Positions 1-7,473 of a stretch of DNA of 64,000 bases are shown here, in pieces. The DNA comes from Gemmatimonadota bacterium. GTDB lineage: Bacteria > Gemmatimonadota > Gemmatimonadetes > Gemmatimonadales > Gemmatimonadaceae. Below the pieces are notes generated by a model. It was not told the origin of the DNA. It saw only the letters and a list, made by a program, of their open reading frames with translations, and did no database searches. Positions within the stretch are counted from its first letter, which is position 1; every line of letters begins with the position of its first letter. Location of the stretch: the NCBI GenBank assembly GCA_040388625.1, contig JAZKBK010000004.1, forward strand, positions 434,001 to 498,000, given 5' to 3'. Both the position numbers and the translations under genes were made by a program.

Positions 1-4
1 CCAT
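1..4 (-). CDS. start of a further gene of the gas-vesicle unit, cut by the window edge
   Basis: On the minus strand the stop codon TAG of the gvpJ-like gene (15..13) runs directly into a strong Shine-Dalgarno stretch (GGAGGAG) followed by ATG at 4..2. This is the expected arrangement for the next cistron of the same unit. Only the start codon and one base of the next codon are inside the window, so the product is unknown. A further gvp gene is the natural guess from context. Confidence 0.5.
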
Positions 5-12
5 GACTCCTC

Positions 13-315
13 CTAGTCAGATGAAGACAGCTTGGCGAGCTGACGCTCGATGCGGTCGAGCCGATCGTTGAGATCGGTCGCCGCGACGGCAGACGCCGTC
101 TGGCTCGTCAGACGCGGGTCGTACCGCCACCAGTTCATACCTATCTGTTCCGCCTTGTCGATGGAGCAGACGAGCAGACGGATCTGTATCGTGAGCAGCT
201 CGACGTTGGCGAGATTGATTTTGATGTCGCCTGCGATCACCAGTCCCTTGTCGAGAACGCGGTCGAGAATCTCGACCAGCCCGGTGCTGCGTGATGGGGA
301 GACTAGTTCAGGCAC
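13..315 (-). CDS. gvpJ: GvpA/GvpJ-family gas vesicle protein
   Basis: A 100-residue protein of the GvpA/J/M/S superfamily (PF00741). These are small alpha-beta-beta-alpha proteins that form or nucleate the gas vesicle shell. The diagnostic core is at residues 12-62, with the leucine-rich LVEILDRVLDKGLVIAGD and a following ...NVELLTIQIRLLV strand-helix. The tail (residues 65-100) is polar and ends in a short coiled-coil-like helix (LNDRLDRIERQLAKL), as in accessory GvpJ/GvpM rather than the short shell protein GvpA. The start is GTG with a GAGG motif a few bases upstream, 9 nt after the stop of the preceding gvp gene. Which paralogue (J, M or S) it is cannot be settled by eye. Confidence 0.85.
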   Translation of the reverse strand: MPELVSPSRSTGLVEILDRVLDKGLVIAGDIKINLANVELLTIQIRLLVCSIDKAEQIGMNWWRYDPRLTSQTASAVAATDLNDRLDRIERQLAKLSSSD

Positions 316-324
316 TTTGCAGCC

Positions 325-1011
325 TCATCGCACACGCCCCAGTGGACCAAGGTCAATTTGCAAATCTTCCTCCGAAAGGCCGAAAACGCGTTTGAGCTCA
401 CTCATTCTATCATTCAACTTCGCAAGAGCCAGTCCCAACCGCTCCACTTCCTCATCTGTCAGCCGTCCACCTTCCATGCGCCGGACAGCCTGATGTTCCA
501 GAACCTTCCTGAGCACCTCGATCAGGGTCAACACCAGTCGTGCGAGCCCGGTTTCAGGACCGGCCGCATCGGCGTTGATCCGCTCGGGTAAGCCTTGAGC
601 CACGCTGTTGAGTGATTGCCCGGTCGGCTGCTCCCTCTCGACCAGCGCCGGCGGCTCCCTGTCCCCCCGCTCTGCTCTCGCAAGTATCGGCGCAGCAGTT
701 CGCGGAATCGACCCAAAACTACCAGCGATCGACCGTGACGGCTCGGGCGGAGCCCGCATCCTCTGCTCAGCGGTCGCAACGGCCTGGAGCAGCAACCCGA
801 TGTTTAGCTTGATCAAATCTACGTCCGCGACGGCGATCGTGACCTCGCCGTGCACTACCGCACCACGGTCAAGAACCGTATTGAGCAGGTCGCTGAGGTC
901 CAGCGGCTCGTCGCCCAGCAGAGTCGCCGGCTGGCCTACCCGCAACTCCTCGAAAGACCCCTCCAGCGGGCCGTCGCGCAGCTTGTCGCGCGGGTCGGAG
1001 TCAGCGACCAC
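325..1011 (-). CDS. gvpK: fusion of a GvpA/J/S-like domain with GvpK, gas vesicle protein
   Basis: One reading frame joins two gas vesicle families that are normally separate proteins. Counting from the GTG at 1011 (228 residues), residues about 35-83 are a GvpA-superfamily core (EPLDLSDLLNTVLDRG, then a ...VDLIKLNIGLLL helix). Residues 84-140 are a proline/arginine-rich linker. Residues 141-228 are a complete GvpK (LARLVLTLIEVLRKVLEHQA, GRLTDEEVERLG, terminal LGPLGRV). GvpK is an essential accessory protein in vesicle assembly. The open frame extends upstream to a TTG at 1050, but GTG at 1011 overlaps the gvpL stop by only 11 nt and is preferred. Neither start has a clear Shine-Dalgarno, so translational coupling to gvpL is likely. 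No stop or frameshift lies between the domains. Confidence 0.88.
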   Translation of the reverse strand: MVADSDPRDKLRDGPLEGSFEELRVGQPATLLGDEPLDLSDLLNTVLDRGAVVHGEVTIAVADVDLIKLNIGLLLQAVATAEQRMRAPPEPSRSIAGSFGSIPRTAAPILARAERGDREPPALVEREQPTGQSLNSVAQGLPERINADAAGPETGLARLVLTLIEVLRKVLEHQAVRRMEGGRLTDEEVERLGLALAKLNDRMSELKRVFGLSEEDLQIDLGPLGRVR

Positions 1012-1783
1012 GGACGAAGTGGTAGGGCGGCCACGGTCCGGTGAAATCAAAACTCAATCCAGCCCGCCCGTATGTCGCGATGAGTTCGGTCAGGGCAGAT
1101 CTGAACGAATCGTAGTGCTCGTTGTCGACCAGATACGCGCCGTCCAGGAGCACCCCTGCCTCGTTCGATACCGAGCCGCCGCGCGCCACGCTTTCGCGCG
1201 AGCAATCGGACAGCGCGGCGTGTGCAAGCTCCGCTATTCGCGACCCCGCATCGCGGGTCGCGGATCGGCGCAGCTCCGTGAGTTTCCTGCGCAGAAGGTA
1301 CGCCTGGCCCGGCGAGGCGACGTCGGCCTGACGCTCGAGCTCGCCCAGCCTGTCATCCATCTGCTCAGCGGCATTCGCGAGCGCGGCCTGATCGGCGGAG
1401 ATGCGCACGCATAGCTCGCGTGCACCACTCACTCGATCCAGCATCGCACGAAACTCATCATGCCTGTCGTCCAGCATCTCCGACACGGCGCGCTCATCGC
1501 TGAACATCGCCCACATCGAAAAAGGCACGACGGCGCCGCGGTCCGCGGCCCACGTGATGACCGCGTCGTGCGCGACGGCCCGGGGCGTGAGCCATTCCGG
1601 ATCCCCCATACGCTCCGACGGCGCATCGCCGGAGTACTCGTCTGCGTCAAGCGCCGTCACGAGCGCGGCGACATCGGCGCGCACGATGCTTCGAACCGGA
1701 GCGCGATCGATCCCACGCGGTGCGTTACTCAGCACGAACGTCGCCGGAACGACGCAGTAGACATACTCGACCGTCCCCGTCAA
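1001..1783 (-). CDS. gvpL: GvpL/GvpF family gas vesicle protein (second copy)
   Basis: A 260-residue GvpF/GvpL family protein (PF06386), which acts in early gas vesicle assembly and contacts GvpA. Family hallmarks are the N-terminal strand EYVYCVVPA, the central VVPFSMWAMFSDE (family pattern 'hG.V..S'), a helical middle rich in RxxL repeats, and the C-terminal signature FTGPWPPYHF. It overlaps the gvpG stop by 4 nt (ATGA), so the two are translationally coupled. A second, more acidic paralogue lies upstream on the other side of gvpG. Two GvpF/L copies per cluster are common. Confidence 0.92.
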   Translation of the reverse strand: MTGTVEYVYCVVPATFVLSNAPRGIDRAPVRSIVRADVAALVTALDADEYSGDAPSERMGDPEWLTPRAVAHDAVITWAADRGAVVPFSMWAMFSDERAVSEMLDDRHDEFRAMLDRVSGARELCVRISADQAALANAAEQMDDRLGELERQADVASPGQAYLLRRKLTELRRSATRDAGSRIAELAHAALSDCSRESVARGGSVSNEAGVLLDGAYLVDNEHYDSFRSALTELIATYGRAGLSFDFTGPWPPYHFVRGR

Positions 1784-2085
1784 CGCGCGTTGTCGTCGTC
1801 ACGCGCGACGCGCACGGGGCCACCACCGACTGACATTCCCAACTGCTCGCGCCACGCACGCACCTCGCGCAGGCGCAGCATTATCGCCTTCTCGCGCTCC
1901 AGATATTCATCCTCGTCGATGTCACCAGCCTCGAGCTCCAGTTGCAGGCGCATCAGGTCTTCCTTGATCGTGGAGTCGTCCGTCAGCTCGTCCTCGACCG
2001 CGCGACGCACCTTGTCCAGCGTCCACATCGTGCCGTCCCACGGCCCGATGAATGGTGCAAGGAGGATGGACGACAGCAACCCCAT
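1780..2085 (-). CDS. gvpG: GvpG gas vesicle accessory protein
   Basis: A small acidic helical protein of about 101 residues. The start is the ATG at 2085, which gives the classic GvpG opening MGLLSSILLAPFIGP. The longer open frame upstream reads as the antisense-like Arg/Ser-rich translation of gvpF and is not coding. The GvpG signature is the amphipathic N-terminus, then a charged helix (KEDLMRLQLELEAGDIDEDEYLEREKA is typical). It begins 1 nt after the stop of the upstream gvpF/L gene and overlaps the next one by 4 nt. Confidence 0.9.
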   Translation of the reverse strand: MGLLSSILLAPFIGPWDGTMWTLDKVRRAVEDELTDDSTIKEDLMRLQLELEAGDIDEDEYLEREKAIMLRLREVRAWREQLGMSVGGGPVRVARDDDNAR

Positions 2086-2086
2086 G

Positions 2087-2947
2087 CTAGTTGGCCTTCT
2101 CCAGCTTGAGCTTGATGTTGACGAAATTGTACGGCGGCCACGGTCCGGTGTACTTGAACGCGAGCAGGTGCTCGTAGCGACGGCTGAGCTCCTTAACGAC
2201 TTCATCGAACGCCTTCTCACCCGATCGGTTCACCAGAAACGCGGCGTTCATGATCATCCGGTCGCCTATGACCTTGTTGCTCCTGCTCGCGACTGAAACC
2301 CGCTTGAGCTCCTCGTGTACGGTGGCGACGTACCGGCTGGCGGAGTCTTCCAGCGCGCCCTCGATCAAGCGCCCGAGCTGCATGCGAGCGAAATACGTGG
2401 ATGACGACGCGTTGCGCGTGATCTCGTCCTTCAGCTTTCGAATCTCGTCATTGTCCTGCTCGATGCTCTCGACGACGCGGTCGCGATCCCAGCGGATCTG
2501 CACACCGAATTCGATCTTGTCCTTCATCTTTTCGAGAACGTCGGTGAACGCTTCGTACGTGGAGCGAAGCAGCTGTCCCACATCCTCTTCAGACCGGAAG
2601 ACCGTTCCGAACGACATCGGGATGACGGTGAACTCGCGCATCACCGTTTCATTCACGAATTCGTGTGCGAGCACGTTCTCACGCGTCGGATCGTAGATCA
2701 CGATCGGCGTGTCGCTGACCACGGCGGCCAGATCCTCATGATGGACGGTGTAAACGCGGGCGCTTCCGCCGATGCCTATGTCACCGAAATCCCGCGGAGT
2801 CTGATGCCGGATGATGCAGTAGACATACTTGCCCTCGGCCGGCGCGACGGCGAGCGAATCGCTCGCCGCGTCGGATTCGCTGCTGGCGTCGAAAAGCGAT
2901 GCGTCGAGCGCGCTCATTCTGTCGTCACTCAATGGCTGTCGTTCCAT
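2087..2947 (-). CDS. gvpF: GvpF/GvpL family gas vesicle protein (first copy)
   Basis: A GvpF/L family assembly protein of about 286 residues. It has KYVYCIIRHQ at the first strand, VIPMSFGTVF in the middle, a long coiled-coil-like helix (DNDEIRKLKDEI) and the C-terminal YTGPWPPYNFV signature. The frame is open to 3010. The ATG at 2947 is preferred because it follows a GGAGGGG motif, although the spacing is long. A later ATG at 2917 is possible. With the 2947 start the gene overlaps the end of the M28 peptidase gene by 23 nt, which ties the gas vesicle genes to the trpS-peptidase transcript. An acidic Ser/Asp-rich N-terminal leader of about 35 residues precedes the fold. Confidence 0.9.
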   Translation of the reverse strand: MERQPLSDDRMSALDASLFDASSESDAASDSLAVAPAEGKYVYCIIRHQTPRDFGDIGIGGSARVYTVHHEDLAAVVSDTPIVIYDPTRENVLAHEFVNETVMREFTVIPMSFGTVFRSEEDVGQLLRSTYEAFTDVLEKMKDKIEFGVQIRWDRDRVVESIEQDNDEIRKLKDEITRNASSSTYFARMQLGRLIEGALEDSASRYVATVHEELKRVSVASRSNKVIGDRMIMNAAFLVNRSGEKAFDEVVKELSRRYEHLLAFKYTGPWPPYNFVNIKLKLEKAN

Positions 2948-4070
2948 TTCCGTCGAAAACCCCCTCCGAGCTGTTACGCGCTGCAACGATTGCGCCGACG
3001 AGTGAAGCAATCACACCGGCCGCACTTTCGACGCCGACGCCGGACATTCTGTCCAGAGTATCGTGCGCAGTGTGCACCCGGGCAAGCGAATAACGCGTTC
3101 CCCGGCTGACAGTGCACGCGGCCCATCCCTCATCAGCAAACGCCGTCGAGTCCATAAGGATCCCGGGAAGTCCTCGCCGAATTCGCGCGTCGAACCCCAG
3201 CACCCCATTCCTGCGCAAAGACTGCAATAGATGACGTCCGGCGCCAGTGGCTGTAATCGTCAGCGCGCCCCGGTCATCCACACCATCACAGTTAATCACC
3301 ACGCCAGCGCCCTTGGATTGCACCCAGGCACGGGCACCGGCGAGGCCCAATTCCTCGGCGGAAGTTATGAGCACTCCGACGGGGATCACCCCATCGATGA
3401 TGCTCGCGGCCCTCAGAATGGCCGCGACGCCGCTGGCATTGTCCAGCGCCCCGCTGCCGCGTGTGCCTACCCACGAAAGTAATAATGGCACAGAAGCAAC
3501 GGCTCCGCAGGTGGCCGCGCCAAGGAGCAGCGCACCCGGCAGGGGCAAGACGCGAGAAGCGGTCCAAACGAGAATCAGACAGACCCAGCTGGTAAGAGCC
3601 CCCACCGCGGCGGCGGCTCGAATCAACAGCGAGACCGGTTGGCTCTTGCTGTCGAGGTGAGCCATGAGCCACACCGAAGGAACACCGCGGCGACCCTCGA
3701 GATTCACCCCGAACCTGCGCGCGAACGGAAGTCGGCGCGTGCCATAGCGGCCCAGCCACCACCCCGACACGGAAACGGCAGCGACCAGCGCAATTCCGAC
3801 TGCCAGGCCCGTGTCCGTCGCGGCTCCCCCGCGCACCGCCCCAATTGCGGCCACGGTCGCTGCGGCGAAGAGCACCAGCCCCGCGATCGGCGTTCCCCAC
3901 ATCCCGGGGAACGCGGAGTAGCCGAAAGGCCGTTGCTCTACCACGAAACCAGCGTCGGTCAGCCACGTCGCACAAATGGTTCGAGCGGCCGACTCGGCGG
4001 CAGATCCGGCCGGACGCGCCGATCCGCCGATGCGTGCGAGCAGAGCCTGACCTTCCGCGGTACCGCTCAC
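2925..4070 (-). CDS. membrane-embedded M28-family zinc peptidase
   Basis: A 381-residue protein starting with GTG 3 nt after the trpS stop. It keeps all expected M28 metallopeptidase residues: His138 and Asp140 in AHLDS, Asp210 in GALDNASG, Glu239-Glu240 in SAEELG, Asp262 in NCDGVDD and His336 in HTAHD. About four hydrophobic helices (roughly 60-79, 87-106, 147-170, 174-198) are built into the chain. Two of them sit between the first zinc histidine and the bridging aspartate, where soluble M28 enzymes have a short loop. It should be an integral membrane aminopeptidase or carboxypeptidase whose substrate is unknown. It shares a transcription unit with trpS upstream and gvp genes downstream. 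Confidence 0.82.
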   Translation of the reverse strand: MSGTAEGQALLARIGGSARPAGSAAESAARTICATWLTDAGFVVEQRPFGYSAFPGMWGTPIAGLVLFAAATVAAIGAVRGGAATDTGLAVGIALVAAVSVSGWWLGRYGTRRLPFARRFGVNLEGRRGVPSVWLMAHLDSKSQPVSLLIRAAAAVGALTSWVCLILVWTASRVLPLPGALLLGAATCGAVASVPLLLSWVGTRGSGALDNASGVAAILRAASIIDGVIPVGVLITSAEELGLAGARAWVQSKGAGVVINCDGVDDRGALTITATGAGRHLLQSLRRNGVLGFDARIRRGLPGILMDSTAFADEGWAACTVSRGTRYSLARVHTAHDTLDRMSGVGVESAAGVIASLVGAIVAARNSSEGVFDGNGTTAIE

Positions 4071-4073
4071 TCG

Positions 4074-5048
4074 CTAGCGGAGACCCATGATCTGCTTGGT
4101 CTCGGTCAACGTGGCGCTGGCGATCGCCCTCGCGCTCGCAGCGCCCGCCGACAGGGCGTCCTCGACACGCTCGGGCGCTGCACGAAGCTCTGCCGCGCGA
4201 GCGCGAATCGGACCCAGCTCGGTCTCCATCGAGGCCTGCAGAACGCGCTTGCAATCGATGCAACCCCAGCCGGCGCTGCTGCACTGTTGCGCCACGTGCT
4301 CGACCGTTGCAGGAGAGCTGAACGCCTTGTGAATGTGATAGATGTTGCAGACTTCCGGAGTGCCGGGATCGGTCTTCTTTACCCGGGCGGGGTCGGTGAC
4401 CGCGGGGCGCAGCTTCTCCCAGATCGCTGCCGGCTCTTCCAGCAGACCAATCGTATTACCGAGTGACTTGGACATCTTCGCCTGGCCGTCCAGTCCCATG
4501 ATGCGTCTGGTCGGAGTGAGCAGCGGCTTGGGCTCGACGAAGAAATCGATGCCGAACTTGGAGTTCCAGCGGCGAACGATCTCGCGCGCGAGTTCCAGAT
4601 GCTGCACCTGATCCTCGCCCACCGGGATGAGCTCGGACTGATACAGCGCGACGTCGGCAGCCTGAAGCACCGGGTAGTTGAGCAACCCCGCGAGGATGCT
4701 CTCCTGGCGGCTCGACTTGTCCTTGAACTGGGTCTGGCGCTCCAGCTCACCCAGCGGAGTCACCGTGTTGAAAATCCACGCCAGCTCGGTATGTTCGGAG
4801 ACCGCGGACTGAACGAACAGGGTGCACTTTTCGGGATCTATGCCGGACGCGAGTAGCGAGATCGCCATGTCGCGCGTGCGACGGCGCAGATCTGCCGGCT
4901 CGTACATGCCCGTTATCGCGTGGTAGTCCACGATCGAGAAGAACGACTCGTATCGGTGCTGCAGCTCGACCCAGTTGCGCACTGCGCCGAGGTAGTTTCC
5001 TATGTGCAGCTCACCCGAGGGTTGAATGCCGCTGAATACACGTGCCAT
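4074..5048 (-). CDS. trpS: tryptophanyl-tRNA synthetase
   Basis: Class I tryptophan-tRNA ligase of 324 residues, close to the usual bacterial length. It charges tRNA-Trp in the cytosol. The HIGH-type motif is HIGN at residues 15-18 (FSGIQPSGELHIGNYLG) and the second signature is KMSKS in AKMSKSLGN. The true start is the ATG at 5048 giving MARVFSG. The open frame to 5402 is antisense to suhB and is rejected. It is divergent from suhB with only 18 nt between the two start codons, and it heads the unit that continues into the peptidase and gas vesicle genes. Confidence 0.97.
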   Translation of the reverse strand: MARVFSGIQPSGELHIGNYLGAVRNWVELQHRYESFFSIVDYHAITGMYEPADLRRRTRDMAISLLASGIDPEKCTLFVQSAVSEHTELAWIFNTVTPLGELERQTQFKDKSSRQESILAGLLNYPVLQAADVALYQSELIPVGEDQVQHLELAREIVRRWNSKFGIDFFVEPKPLLTPTRRIMGLDGQAKMSKSLGNTIGLLEEPAAIWEKLRPAVTDPARVKKTDPGTPEVCNIYHIHKAFSSPATVEHVAQQCSSAGWGCIDCKRVLQASMETELGPIRARAAELRAAPERVEDALSAGAASARAIASATLTETKQIMGLR

Positions 5049-5066
5049 ACGCCAAATATACGAGCG

Positions 5067-5918
5067 ATGACCACAAGTCAGGCAGCTGTTCCATACACTG
5101 GCGAGATCATCGCGAAAATCCTCGACGCGATGATCGTTGCGGCGCGCGCGGCGGAAGGTATAATCTCGGCCGGTGCGACCCGCCGCGGCGACCTCGTCTG
5201 GCAGTCGAAGGGTCTGGCCGATTACCTGACGGAGATAGATACCTCCTCGGAAGCGCTGATCCGGCATGAAATCACCAACGCACTGCACGCCGATTTTCCA
5301 GACCTGCGCGTACTGGGCGAGGAGAGCTGGCGCGATGAGCCGCTTCCGCACGGACTCGCGTTTGTCGTCGATCCGCTCGACGGCACCACGAATTTCCTGC
5401 ACGGGATCCCGGCGTATTCAGTTTCGATAGCCGCAATCCACGACACGGAACCGATCGTCGCACTGGTGCTGGACATTCCGCACGGCGAGCTGTACACCGC
5501 GGTGCGCGGCATGGGCGCGCGACTGAACGGGATACCTCTTCACGTGTCGCAGATATCGGATCCGGAAAGGGCGCTCATCGGCACCGGCTTTCCGTTCGGC
5601 GAGAATGCGGATGCGGTGCGTTATGCGCGCCAGTTCGTTCCGATCGCCCGGACTACGTCGGGAATCAGGAGAGCCGGCTCGGCTGCGATCGACCTCGCAT
5701 GGGTCGCTGGCGGAAGGTTCGACGCCTTCTGGGAGTTGCACCTGTCGCCGTGGGATATGGCGGCCGGCATTCTGCTGGTACGTGAAGCTGGCGGAATCGT
5801 CACCGGCATCGATGGCACGCCGGCCACGATCGAAACGGCGCCGCTCGTGGCCGGTAATCCTGCGATGCACGGATGGCTGCTCGACGTCCTGCACGGCGCG
5901 GACCGTTCTGGAACATGA
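5067..5918 (+). CDS. suhB: inositol monophosphatase family protein (SuhB-like)
   Basis: About 283 residues with the complete signature of Mg-dependent inositol-1-phosphatase-type enzymes: GEES (first metal ligand Glu), DPLDGTTNF (metal-binding and catalytic), and a C-terminal WDMAAGILLVREAGG. It probably dephosphorylates myo-inositol-1-phosphate or a related sugar phosphate. In some bacteria SuhB also binds RNA polymerase antitermination complexes at rRNA operons. The ATG at 5067 is the first in frame. A later ATG at 5130 would also give a normal SuhB N-terminus. The 3' end overlaps the ftcD start (ATGA), so the two are co-translated. Confidence 0.93.
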   Translation: MTTSQAAVPYTGEIIAKILDAMIVAARAAEGIISAGATRRGDLVWQSKGLADYLTEIDTSSEALIRHEITNALHADFPDLRVLGEESWRDEPLPHGLAFVVDPLDGTTNFLHGIPAYSVSIAAIHDTEPIVALVLDIPHGELYTAVRGMGARLNGIPLHVSQISDPERALIGTGFPFGENADAVRYARQFVPIARTTSGIRRAGSAAIDLAWVAGGRFDAFWELHLSPWDMAAGILLVREAGGIVTGIDGTPATIETAPLVAGNPAMHGWLLDVLHGADRSGT

Positions 5919-7429
5919 AGCTCATAGAATGTGTTCCGAATTTTTCCGAAGGGCGCGACTTGGCGGCCGTCGACGCGATTCGCGATCGAATCGCCGCGGT
6001 GCCGGGAGTCTCCGTGCTGCACGTGACTTCGGATGCCTCGCACAACAGGTCGGTCATCACCTTCGTTGCGCCGGCGGAAAGCATGGTCGATGCCGCAGTC
6101 GCCGCGATCCGCGCGGCGCGCGACCATATCGACCTCACGCGACACGAGGGCGTGCATCCACGCATCGGCGCGGCGGATGTGGTTCCGTTCGTGCCACTCG
6201 ACGGTGCGACGATGGAGGACTGCATTGCGATCGCGCGTGAGGTCGGGCAGCGAGTCGGAGACGAACTGGGGATTCCGGTCTATCTCTACGAGCGAGCGGC
6301 AACTCACGTGTCGCGACGCAATCTTGCGGACGTACGGCGTGGCGGCTTCGAAGCGCTGCGCGATGCAATCACATCGGATCCTGCCCGGGCACCGGACTTC
6401 GGACCTGCGCGCGTGCATCCCACTGCGGGTGCGGTCGCAATCGGCGCGCGTCCGTTTCTGATCGCCTTCAACGCATACATCGGCGACAGCGGCAATCTGC
6501 GCGCGGCCAGGGACATTGCACGCGCCGTTCGCGAGTCGAGTGGCGGGCTGCGAGCCGTGAAGGCTCTCGGACTCGAAGTGAATGGCCAGGCTCAGGTATC
6601 GATGAATCTGGTCGACATCGACCAGACGTCGCTCGCGACTGCCTATGTCGCAGTGGAGCGCGAGGCACGCGAGCGTGGCCTGGAGATCGTATGGAGCGAA
6701 TTGATAGGTCTCCTGCCCGAGCGCGCTGCGTTCGAGCTGTCTTCCAGAGCATTGAGGCTGAGAGACGACATCGGCGCACACGTACTCGAGCGCGCCGTGC
6801 TGGCGAAACGCGCCGAGCAATCCATGTCCGATTATCTGAAAAGCGTCGCCAGCGCGGACGCCGTCCCGGGTGGAGGAAGCGTAGCGGCGATCGCGGGTGC
6901 TCTTGGCGCGGCTCTGGTGAGCATGGTCGCGGGTCTGACCATCGGCCGCGATCGGTATGCGGCGGTCGACGCCGAAATGCGGGAGATCCAGCGTGGCGCA
7001 CTGGACATTGCGCACGAGTTGCAGACTCTCGCGCGGCGCGACGCGGAGGCCTACGCACGTGTCACCGATGCGCGCAGATTGCCGCATCGGACCCCGGACG
7101 AGAACGTTGCGCGAGATGTTGCGATACACGACGCTCTCCTCGGCGCTATCGACGTCCCGCTCTCTGTGGCACGTTGCGCAGCTCGGACACTGGTCCTTGT
7201 GAGCGCTGCCTCGGAACGCGGTAATCCGAACGCTATCACCGACGTCGGTGTTGCAGCCCTGCTGGCGAGCGCCGCATGCACCGGGGCGGCCTACAACATC
7301 GGCGTGAATGCGAGCGCACTACGCGACGGTGCCGATGCGGCGGGACCTCTGGAAGAAGCAATCGCGCTCTCGGCGGAAACGGAGGCGCTTGCTGCATCAG
7401 TGGCGAAGAGGGTGTGGGCGGCGATCTGA
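5915..7429 (+). CDS. ftcD: bifunctional glutamate formiminotransferase / formimidoyltetrahydrofolate cyclodeaminase
   Basis: A 504-residue two-domain enzyme. Residues 1-300 are the formiminotransferase (opening KLIECVPNFSEGR, His81 in HPRIGAAD matching the catalytic histidine of the animal enzyme). Residues about 310-500 are the all-helical cyclodeaminase (SVASADAVPGGGSVAA, NPNAITDVGVAALLA). It moves the formimino group from formiminoglutamate to tetrahydrofolate and then releases ammonia to give methenyl-THF, the last steps of one histidine degradation route. Many bacteria encode only one half, but this is the fused animal-like form. No hut genes are beside it. The start overlaps the suhB stop (ATGA). 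Confidence 0.95.
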   Translation: MKLIECVPNFSEGRDLAAVDAIRDRIAAVPGVSVLHVTSDASHNRSVITFVAPAESMVDAAVAAIRAARDHIDLTRHEGVHPRIGAADVVPFVPLDGATMEDCIAIAREVGQRVGDELGIPVYLYERAATHVSRRNLADVRRGGFEALRDAITSDPARAPDFGPARVHPTAGAVAIGARPFLIAFNAYIGDSGNLRAARDIARAVRESSGGLRAVKALGLEVNGQAQVSMNLVDIDQTSLATAYVAVEREARERGLEIVWSELIGLLPERAAFELSSRALRLRDDIGAHVLERAVLAKRAEQSMSDYLKSVASADAVPGGGSVAAIAGALGAALVSMVAGLTIGRDRYAAVDAEMREIQRGALDIAHELQTLARRDAEAYARVTDARRLPHRTPDENVARDVAIHDALLGAIDVPLSVARCAARTLVLVSAASERGNPNAITDVGVAALLASAACTGAAYNIGVNASALRDGADAAGPLEEAIALSAETEALAASVAKRVWAAI

Positions 7430-7473
7430 CGCCGCCACACGTGCACGCGAGCTATGCCGCGCGCACGCTGGTC

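Noticed and set aside
5621-7129. 502-codon minus-strand frame
   Set aside because: Antisense to ftcD with Arg/His/Cys-rich shadow composition.
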